A DNA stretch of 64,000 nucleotides from a virus, in the IMG/VR virus record IMGVR_UViG_3300042691_020932, positions 18,591 to 82,590 of that record. One strand, given 5' to 3'. The position numbers and the translations under genes were made by a program. Of this stretch, positions 18,086 through 30,000 are shown one piece after another. A model generated the notes under the pieces. That model was not told the DNA's origin. It saw only the letters and a program-made list of their open reading frames with translations, and did no database searches. Positions within the stretch are counted from its first letter, which is position 1, and the number at the start of each line of letters is the position of its first letter.

Positions 18086-18093
18086 TATTTATG
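18086..18093 (-). promoter_or_regulatory. T4-type late promoter motif CATAAATA
   Basis: The minus strand reads CATAAATA (7 of 8) 23 bp before the ATG of the 644-residue fibre-like gene, in the 32-bp gap after the giant gene. Confidence 0.6.
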
Positions 18094-18095
18094 AG

Positions 18096-21000
18096 TTAAT
18101 TGTAGTCATTATATTTCAATGGATTAAATCTAATAACAGATGCGGAAGTGCTAATTCCACCAATTCCATAAGAGTTAAATTCATTTGGCGATGTTCGATT
18201 AAGATTGGAAATTTTTCCCCATGTAAAATTACCACCATAGTAAACAGTATTGTATGGAATTAGTGAAGATGTGTCGAAATAATCAAAAGTATAACTAGTA
18301 GAGTCAAAAGTGATTGCAGGAGATCCGAATCCAATAGTGCTAAGTCCGACAGATGAATCGTCATCAGATTTTGTAACTACTCTTTTAACAGAAGTTGTTC
18401 CAATTCCAACTATTTCAGAAGTAATAGTTTGTATATTACTTACTTGATATATTCCATCAATGTATTGTGTAGAAACTCCAATTACTGAGTCATCATTTCT
18501 ATAATTTGTATAAGTTTCTGTTGTTAGACTTACATTTGAATTTTGTATGACAAAATAATCTCCAATTTCTATCTGACTAATTGTGACGGCAGTTCCAACA
18601 ATATCCTCATCTCTTAGTATAGAATTATTTGGAATATGGAAATCGAATATTTTATATTTACTAATACCAATCATAGTTTTTCCATATCCAACCACAGCTC
18701 CAAAATCACCAGAATAACTAATATTATCAATTACTTCAGACTTGGGTGTTGGTGGTTCAACTAAAACAACAGGAGAACTCAACGTTGTATATCCAGACCC
18801 TACAAAATCTATATTAATTGATGAGACTGTACCTGCAACAGAAACATTTGTTGTCGCTCTTGCTGCATACTCGCTTCCAAATCCTATTGGATTTTGAATG
18901 GTAATTGAAGGTGGGTTTATTGGATCATATCCAATACCACCATCAGTAATTAATATCGAAGAAACAATGCCCGCAGAAGAAATAATTGCTGTTACTGATG
19001 CCGAAACAATCACATCTTGAGATGCGACCAATATCTTATTTTGGGGTTCTTGTGCTACAAGATATTCTTTTTTGCTGTCAAAAAATGTCTTTACACTTTC
19101 AACGTATATTTCAGTAGAACCAACACTAACACTTTGAATTATATTTGTTGTTGGTTGAATAATTGGTTCATTTATAATTCTATCTTTTGTGAATAATTTA
19201 TTGTCAATAAACAAATCATCTGTCTGTCGATATAAATTAATAGTTCTTAACAGCGATTGATTCTGTGATATTCCTGGACCTGGATAATTATTGGTATTAA
19301 CTGAGTCAACAGAGTTTATTCTAGTTATTATTCTATCATTTTGACTTAAAGCGGGAGATTCATTCGTTATTCTTACAAAATCTCCAATCTTAATTTTTTG
19401 TTGTGGAGTTACATTTGCAATATCAACACTCGATGTTCCTTGATAGAAAATAATTCTGCAAGTATCTCCATACTTTGGAGCCTCAGTGAATAGTATTGTA
19501 CTTCCTCCATCAAATATGTAACTTCTATTTGGAACTTGTAAGATGTCATTTAAAAATACTAACAATGTTGCCTGAACTTCAATCAACGATCCGAGTCTTG
19601 ATTTTATGGAAACAGCAGATTCGTTATACGTTAATGGGAATAAAGTTCTAATTCCATCAAACAAATCATCTAGAGGATCGAAAATTTGTAAGTCACCAAA
19701 GAACAATCCTGAGAATGTGTCGGATGTTGTTCTATCAATTTCTAAAGAAAACTCTGAGAAAGTTAAACTATTATCTGTTGGTATACCGACAATTCCACCA
19801 ATATCAACTGTCAATACTTCCCCTTGTCCGTATCCATATCCAAAGTTTTTAATATCAAAGTTAATTACACTTGATCCGTTGCCGACAACAATATCAACTT
19901 TTGCACCAGTTCCAAATCCAGTTGAAGATGATTGGCTATAAACTAATGGAATATTTGAATATGGTAGAGGATTATCAAAGACAACTTTTGGTGGATTTGA
20001 TCTTGTATATCCAATACCAGGATTAGTGACAGCAACACTTACAATTCTTCCATTACTTACTGCAGCTGTTCCAATGAATTGAATATTCGGAGTACCAGTT
20101 GATGAAGTATAAACTCCAACATTGACAAAAGTTTGAATTCCTGCTCTATATCCAGAACCGCTATTTCCAATACTAATCGAAGATATTGTACCTGCAGCAG
20201 AAACTATCGCAGTTCCACCTGCAGCAACCAGAGGTTGATATCCAAATCCACCTGTTGAAGCAACCGATACAATTATTCCACCTTTAGGAACATTTGTTGA
20301 ATTGATGTCATAAGATGAAGTTGGAGTAGATCCTGTAAATGTTATTGTTGTAATTCCCGCACTTTCTTCAAGTAAATAATCTCCAATAATTGTTTTAGGT
20401 ATAGTTAATCTCTGTGGACTTTGTGCTACCTGATTGATTAATAAAATTCCATTGCTAGTAACAATTCCTGATAGATTATTTTTATTTGATTTTAAGATAA
20501 AATCTGTTTTAATACCATTGAAAGAATCTGAAATATCATCGAGAATGTAATTTGTAGAATATGCTTCACTTGCAGTATTTTTAAATCCGGATCTTAAAAA
20601 GATTCTTCCACTAAAAGTAGAATGAGTTGTTATTCCAGTCCAATCAGTTTCATTATTTGCTGATGTCGGAACTGGTGTTGGTCCATATGGTGGATTAATA
20701 AAGTTGATCTTGTTATTTGTTATGTTATAAGATCCAAAAAGTTTTGTAACCAAAGAGTTCTGGGAGTGTGTTGATATACCAGTACCCATCCAGGATCTAT
20801 CAACCAAAATTGAGTTTGTTTGGCCGTATCCAACACTCCTAACCTTCATTATTTCGTCATCAATCTTCAGAAGATCACCACCAAAAATAGAAGTTATTCC
20901 GGATAGACGAACAACGTCGTCAGATATTAATAACGGTGCTGCAAGAGTTGAAGTGACCGCTGTAGAAACAATAGGAGATTGGATAACATTGTCAATTGTT

Positions 21001-24000
21001 ATCAATGATTTTGAATTTTGATTTGTAGATGTTAATTTGTGTATAGAACCTATTCCAACTGATGTAATATTTAAAACTTGAGGGACTTCTTTTAGAGCAT
21101 TCTGAGCCGTAGAAGCAAGTTTAATTGTCGAATCGTTTATTTTAACAACGTATAAATTAGAATGTAACTTATCAGTAACTCCAATTCCAGCAAAAGAAGT
21201 TTCTGCAATTCCTATTGGACGGGCAAGTTCCCCTTCATAACTATAGGTTACTCTTTCTCCAGTGACAAAGAAATGATTTGGTAGTCTGATGGTGCTATCT
21301 GTTATATTAACAATACTTGGATTGTTTCCATCAAATGTTCTTTGGAATATCGGAAGTTGTTTATATAGTAGATCAAATTCTCTCCTAACTTCGGATGAAG
21401 TAGAATTATAAATTGCATTCCCAGTTTCAACTGAACCACTAAGTAAATCTATTCTAGAAGCGCCTGGATCTGTTATTCCAACTCCTAAAATATTTTCAAA
21501 TACTCTAACTTCCAATTCAGTATTTTGAATTGGAATAAAGCAAAGTTGAACATTATCTCCAGTAATTTTTGCACTAACTTCACCGAGATTTAAATCTGTA
21601 TAAATTTTTCCAAACTCCAGTATGTTTGCATCCACATTTGTGCTTGCAACAACAACTTCAGACATTTGATGTCTATTGTTTACTTTATCGGAAATAGAAA
21701 TAATATAATATGAAGAATTAAAGTCTCTCTTATCGTATTCGCAAATTACATTTTCTCCAGGAATTGCAGTTGCTCCTACTGATACATAATTAGACTTTAA
21801 TCTATTTGTAGATACATTCAAATAACCGGAATTAATAGAGGTAGAGTCATTTGCTAATGAATATACGACAGAATTGACGGTGCATGAAGTGTTAAACCCT
21901 ACATTTGGGGTAAAACTTATATTTAAGGTAGATCCAGAAAGATAAGCTCCATAAGTTCCAAAACCTGATGAAGATGATGTTATATTGTTATTAAAAGATC
22001 CATATTCTAAAAACACAACATCTGTTCCATCATGAATGACACTTATTTCATTATATTCATAGAATGTATTATTATCTGAAGAAATTTGTACTAAAATTTT
22101 TGATGCTCGATAAGATGATGCAATAGAAACTATATTAGTCGCATTTGTATCATTTTCTGAAATTGTATAATTTGAGGTTTTAATCTCAACAATATTACCT
22201 AAGAAAATAGTTGATATTCCAGATGCATCATTCTCTAAATCATATGAAATATAATTTATGTTGAAATTATTTGTTTTATATTGGTTTGGATAAAATAGGA
22301 GATTAGCTTCGTTTCCAATGAAAGATACATCAAATGACCCCAAATCTCCAACAGTTTCTACCCTAGCATATTGGTTTATATGAGCGTAATTGCCATCATG
22401 TAATATAGTTACCAAAGAGATTTGTTTCTCGCTAGAAAATCTTCTATCAAAAACATCAATAATATATTTTTTACTTCTATTAGTATTTCTCTTGAAACTA
22501 TTAACTGCCACAGATCTTGAAGATCTCTCTTCACTATTAAATTGATTGCTTATATCATCAACAATTAATACTCTATTGTTTAAAACTTGTGTATAATTGG
22601 ATACTTCAGTATTTTGGAATATAATTTCGTTAGATAAAATTTCGGAATCTATAGTTATTGTTTTTTCTTTTACAAAATCAAAATCATTAACACAATTGAA
22701 TCCAACAACTTGGGGAGAAAATGACTCTACATCAATTTCGCCAAAGTCTTGTGTGGTAGATATTCCAGTGAAACTATCAATTCCGGACTCAACAACTAAA
22801 TCGCCAAATTTTTTAAATCCTAAAGTATGATTTTGTGAAGTAACTACTTCATCCCATTTATTATACTCTACTTTCGATTTAATAGAGTACGAGAAGAACT
22901 GATAATAATCACTATCATGAATTTTTTGATAATCATTATTTAAAAATCCACTTTGAGTTTGAAATCCCTTTTTAACTATTGAATTTGATGATACTGAATA
23001 GTCTGCCTCATATTTTTCTACAGACAATATAATTGCATGAGTATTTGATGAAGAACCTCTTATTGTTTCTCCAACAATGAAAGTTTCATCGCTAAAAATT
23101 TTTAATGATTTTGAAATAGAATCCCACTCATCAACAATTCCTATAGAATTTTTAGATTTTACTTCTTCTTTGTTGAAAAAGTTATTATATAGTAGATCCG
23201 CTTCAAATATTGGGAAAAACTTTTTGGGAACTATTTTTGCCGATAAATTTTGATTTACAAAAACTCCTGGATTTTCATTGCCATTTAAATATTCTGATAA
23301 ATTATAAGTTACGTATGGATATCCTCCAATATTAACATTTGCAGAGGTTAGGGAGAATAAACTATATCCGTAAGATGATGAATTGTATCCTCTAAGAGTA
23401 GTTCCAATCCCAACACTTGTTCCTTCAATTAAAACCTCATCTCCGACAGAAAATGGAAAATCTTCAGAATTTGAGTATGTACTAGCTAATGAAACGATTA
23501 CATCTTTAGTTGCTGGATTAAAAGTGATTGAATTAATTCCTATTCCATTAGAATTATTAATTGGGAGAATTATTGGTTGTTGGTCGCTTAGTTTTGCAGT
23601 GTCTCTTATGACAGTAACTACCCTATCACCCAAATCGAAAGTTAAATCAACATCATCAATAACTTCATTTCTAGTGGAGTCTATTAGTATTAAGTCTGGT
23701 GCTATGTTATAATTCTTTCCTACAGATGTTATTCCAATTCTGTTGATAGAAAGTAAAGGATCTACTCTTACAATATACGGTAGTTTGATAGTTGGTCTTA
23801 TAGTATTATCTGCAGAATACTCAAAACCAATGTCTTCAATCTCCGTTGCAACAATTTTACCAACACTTGATGATTTCGGAACTACTAAAGCAAATTTACC
23901 TTCGGATGATGCAATTGATGTGATCTTAGGTAAAAACTTATATTGATTTCCGCCCGAAATAAATTTAAAGTTATCAATCTCACCATCAGCGAAGAATGAA

Positions 24001-27000
24001 TCTGTTGTGTATGATAATTTAGCTTCAGATGACAAATATGAAACTCTTTCTGGTTTATCCTTTGTATTATATGAGAAAGTTGTTGATGTAATTCCAGAAA
24101 TTAAATGACTTCCAGAATAAACACTATCTTTGATCTCTATTTTATTATTTTCTATAATATCTTCAAAGTCTCTGATTATTTCATTATTTTCTGCATAGTT
24201 TGTATTTGTATTAATTGGTTCTAATCCATAATACAGAACTTTTGGTAAAGTATTGGAGACAGATAAAGTAACTTTAGCATCTGTAGTTATACCAACAGTT
24301 CCTGATTTTACAATCTCAAATGAATTTTGAACTCCAGATGATTCGATAGTGTTTTTTAATTTTTGATCTGTATATAATTTAAAATCAAAAGATGGATATG
24401 GAATGGAATTTATAAGATGACTCAAAGAACTATCTGATAAATCAAAAATAACACTTTGATTTCTGAATACTTCAATTTTTGGATTTATTAATGATAGAGT
24501 ACCGTTTCCAGTACTAGTTAAATTTATGTAATTTGGTTCTGATAGTGTAGTTTCATGGTATGTCGTTGTTAGTTTAATTTTATTTTCATCGATAACTAAA
24601 ATGAAATATATTTGGTTGTTTTCTAGCCCACCAACTGGAGAATTTGATGTGTAAATTGCCTTTTGCCCCGTTTTATATCCATGAGAAACTATGGTAATAG
24701 TATCCTTAATTGTGTCAACATCTGATGTAAGAAAATCTTTTGGATTGACTACCATCCTACGATGGTAACCATTATATTTGATAGCGTAATTTACACTCAA
24801 TTGGGAAAGGGTCAGCATTGTAACTCTATCATTCACCTGAAGACCATGAGAAGATGCTGTAGATACAGTAACTAAGTTTTTGTCAACTTTTCCTACAATT
24901 ATATCTTTATAATCGGTTTTAAAACTATGTACGACTCCGGTGCCAATACCAGTAAAGAATAAAGTATTTGTAAATATTTCGGTGTTTATTCCTACAAAAT
25001 TTCCAGCAGAACCAATTCCAATAGGATTCGTTGCAATTCCGATTAAATTATTTTTTGTTACGGCTGCATAAACTATTTGGTTATTTAATAATTCAAAAGA
25101 TGATTGTCCGTCAGTTGATACTGAAATTGATGTTCCACCATTATTTGAATAGATTAAAGAATCTCCTGTGAGTAAATTATGATCTGGTAAGAAAATTGAT
25201 TTAGTTGGAATAAACAAAGTTGTTCTTCCGAATCCAGGATTGGAAAAAACTAAAGTGTGTCCTATACCAATTCCATTTATAGTTCCGAGACCAACAGAAT
25301 CTGATGGATTAAAGTAAATTTCTTGATTTAAAGATCTACTGTATATTGATGTGATTACTCCTGAAGTAATTTCAAATTTTCTAGATCTTTGCGATAGCAG
25401 TGAAGATATTGAATGGGATGACCCAACAGTATTTTCATAACCTCTAACAACTCTTATTCTTTTTAGTTCTGGTTCAATATTTAAAACTTTTACTTTTTCC
25501 GTTTCAATTTCTAAAATATCATTTTCCCTTATATAAGGATATCCTAAAAATCCAGCAACTTCAAAATAAGTAACAATACCAGTTGATGTTATTGAATCTG
25601 CTGCAGAAACTAAAACTAAAGTATCAGTTCTTACACCAACTCTGTATGATCCATTTAAACCACTTCCAAATGTACTTATCCCACTGACATTTATTATGTC
25701 AAAATCTGAAAGATTGTGTGGAGAATAAGAAAAACCTATGAATGTATTGCCTCCAAAGTTACTTGGATAAAATTCTACATTTAAAATGGAGGTTGTGCTC
25801 GAAGAAACTTGATTTACGACTTTGCCCTTTAATTGAGAAACTTCAAATGATGCTTCTTGTCCTCCAGTTCCTTGATTATTGAAGATAATACGATCTCCAA
25901 TTTTATAATTTTTTCCAGAAGAAGTTATTCCAACAGAGTCAATAAAACCAACACTAGTTTTTTTAACTATTGAATTTTGCGATTTTATTTTTTCTGGTTG
26001 AGTTAAGAAGTAATAACCACTTCTATTATTTTGTAATTTGTAAGGTTTTGTATTTCTAAAAAATTCCGTTTTATTTAAATCTACCTCATCTTGATTTGAG
26101 GTAAGTTTAAAATTATAATCTATAGGGATAGATTTAAATTTATTACCTATTAAATATGGAAATACTGGTTTTCTATAATTTCTAAATGATCCAGATTGTT
26201 CGTTATTATTTGTATCTATTGTTGCAAAGTATGCATAAGTTCCTTTTGGATATTCTGGAGTAACTCCAAATCTACCATTAAACTCATCAAGATCTCCAGA
26301 ATTTGTATATTCGTAATCTTCAACAAAAAATCCTGCTGAATACGTAGATGTACTTGGTCTCTCAGATTTTAAAGATAATGTATATCCAGACTTTAAGAGT
26401 TTTATTGGTCCTCCACTAGAGGTTGAGTGTCCATATGGACCATAAATTGGATTACCATCATAAGCCCACCCAATTATTGGAGAATGTGTGTTTGAAAGTA
26501 ATTCTACACCAGCATCTAATCTAAGATCTGGAGTGAAAATTTCGGTATCGTTAAGATTTGATATTCTACCCAGTATCCTTCTTAGATATCTTGGAGCATA
26601 TGCATGAGTATATGCTAATCCATACTTAGAACCAATCTCTGGGTGAATAATACCATCATCATCGGAAATTATATTATCTGTAAGATTTTTTTGTACTAAA
26701 TTAATTTTCCAAGTCTTTGGAACAGATTGGAATGCTGCCCCAGACCCAGATGGAATAACATTAATCGCAGTGGTTGCAGTTGTAAATCCTTGTCCCCCAT
26801 TAATTACTTTAATTTCTGAGATAGAACCATTAGAAATAACAGGAGATAATATCGCACCAAAACCTTTACCAACAATTTCTAAAGATGGTGGAGAATTGTA
26901 CTCAGAACCACCCTTAATGATTATTACTTGGGATATTTTATCTCCAGAAACAATTGGCAATAGTTGTGCATTTTTTCCAGTTTTTAATGTAAATGTTGCT

Positions 27001-30000
27001 TGTCTGTTGAAATTTAATATATCTTCAGAACCATACCCAAATCCTCCAGTTTCTATGAATACTGATTTAATTTCTCCACGCACAATTGGTTGAACAATTG
27101 CGTTAAAATTTTGATTTGTTCTTGAAGATACCCCTATTATTCCATCTAATTTTACTGTAATTGGTTCATAATTGAAATTGTGAATTCCAGATCCTTTTGT
27201 TTTGAAATTTACAAATTGTTTTGTTTTATAATAAAAATCTTGCGTAGTAGTTACACCGACAACAGCAGAACCAATACCAACTGTTAATGCAGTACCGACC
27301 CTAGATAATTTAAAATAATTTTCATCGATTGATGTTACGTAATAAGATTTTCCTGAAGATAAACCAACTATTTCTTGTCCCGTTGTTGAATATACTACAA
27401 TTTCGCCTGTCTTATAATTATGATTTGGTGCAAAAACTGAATTAGAACTAGTGCTAATTCCTGATGGAAATACAGAAATTTTTCTATTTCGGTATCCTTT
27501 TCCAGGATTTGTAATTTTAATTGAACTTACTTTCTTTTTTATTATTTGTGAAGAAAAGTTGTGTATTCCCACACCATAAGAAGTTAAGTCCACGGTGTTA
27601 ATACCAACAAGAGCATCTTCATATGTCTTATGAAGTGTTATTGTATTTGAATCAATTACATAAGTATAATAAGTAGAATCTGTTGATAATCCACCAATAG
27701 ATTGCTGACCCTTTGTTTTATAAATAATGCCTTCAGCATCTCTAAATTTATGATACGTTGTGAACCCTATAGTATTATTTGCTAGATTTACAAGTCCAAT
27801 CGATTCAGTAGAGTTAAAAGAAACTGTATGTTCGACTGGGAATAAATCTACTTCTGCTATTGCACCACTTCCACTTCCGCCTGTTATAGAAACAGTTGGA
27901 GGTTTTAAATAATCAAAACCGCCATCTATGACAACAATATTTTCAAATAAACCTTCAACTTCACAATATGCACTAGCGCCAGTGCCTACAGAATCTGATA
28001 TTGAAAGAACTGGTGGTGTGATTACATCATAATCCTCCCCAGAAGCTAAAACATTTATCTTTTCTAATGGACCATAAAAAACAGTGTCATCTGATTTATA
28101 ATTTAAAATTTCTACACCGTTTGCAAGTATGCCAATAGTTCCCGTTTTAGTTTCATTTACTTCAGATACTTCTTGTGGTTTTTTTAATTTTTTTACTAAT
28201 TTTTGAGACTGCAAGTACTTATTTGCCTGATCTGACATAACAATCTCATTATCCGTTACAGTCCCTGTAAGAGATATGTAAATATTTTTATATAAATTTT
28301 CTCTACTTCTAGATAATTTTATAGTAGATGAGTCAACTTTTTTTACAAAATAAATTCCTTCTGATATATTCAGTGAATTTTCTGTGGATTTTGGTTTATA
28401 AAAGATGGAATCTCCCGTTAAAAAGTTGTGCTGCCCTACATTGATATTTTCAGAATAGTCAAAAGTTCCACTAAAAGTTACTGATCTTTTTTTAGTTTCT
28501 AGTTGAGAATTGAAATAATTAGGTATCGATGAAGATGTTACGAGATAATTTCCTAAATTATCAACGTAAACATTCTGAACATTTGCAGTATAAACACTTG
28601 CTTCGGGAAAATTTTGAAATTTTCCTTTTGATAAAACCCTATGAACCCAATCTTTCTTAGTCGTATCTATTTCGCCCTGACCACTTATATTAAATGATTT
28701 TGGATTCGAAATTGATATTATGGTAGACTCAATTTTTGTACCATCTGTCAAAAATACTGAGATCCTATCTCCAATATGAAAATCGTTAGCATCAAAGGTC
28801 TTTACTTGATACGTGAAATTCTGAGTATCAATCAAAACTAAAGAATCTATCTGATATCTTGTTGCAACGTTAAACATCCAATTGTTTGCAACAATATCTT
28901 CACTATATTTTCCTAGCGTCTTAATTTTTATATTATTTCCTTCAGAAAAAAGTTTTGTATCAGAACCTAGATTAATATCAGATAAAACACCAGTAACTCT
29001 AACTTTTACGATATTATTTGTTCCTATTCCAGAATATGCATAAGCATAAGAGTCAATTCTAATGTCTTGAGTCTGTGGAATAACTTGTGAAATTCCAGAG
29101 CATTCATAAAATTGAGTATATGATTTTGATTTATAACTTATGGAAATGGAAGTTCCGTTATTCAAATCTGCAATTAAAGTTCCTGAATTTGGAAATCCTA
29201 GTGTGGAATCAACATCTATAACACTAGAACCAATTGAAACTGGGGTAATAGTTTTTGTGATTGGATGTATAGAAAATTCTCCGGAATTACTATTACTTTC
29301 ATTTGGATTATAATCTAGACTAAGAACATAATATTCTTTTTCTCCTCTAATAATTCTTTCAACATTGTTTATAGAACCAAATGCTTTTTGAAAAAAGTCA
29401 GTTTTGTCTTGGAATAAAGTTCTATTTACAATTTTTTCAGGATCTCCCTCAATAGCTTCAACGACTAAATCTTTTACAATCCGATATTGAGCATTTGATG
29501 GGATTAGTAAATAATCGCGAGGTTTAATTACCTCAATCTCATCTCCATATAATGCTTTGAATAAAATTTTAAAAGATTGATCTGTACCTTTAGATGAATA
29601 AAAATCCTTTGACTGCTTAATAAATATATCCTGATTTAAATCAGAATAGAGTTTTCTATCCTCAAAACCAGGAGCAAACTGTTTTTTTATTTTTATAAAA
29701 AATTCTTTTAAAAATAAAATGCTAAGGTTAGTAACTGTTGAGCCTTCAAGATGTTCGTTAATTTGCGATGTAGAAAATACTAAATGATCTTTGCGACTTG
29801 GATTTTCATACGAGGTTACTCCACTAAAGCCTCTTACACAACCATTAAAAGATGTATTTGTCTTTGATGTATATGTGATAATTTCATTATCAATCTGGAT
29901 AAGTCCATAAGAATTGGGAAATCCTCCGGTAGATACTACATTAATAGTATCATCTGTTAAAGAAATACTAGATGTAGTTTTTGTCGAACTAGTTAATTTA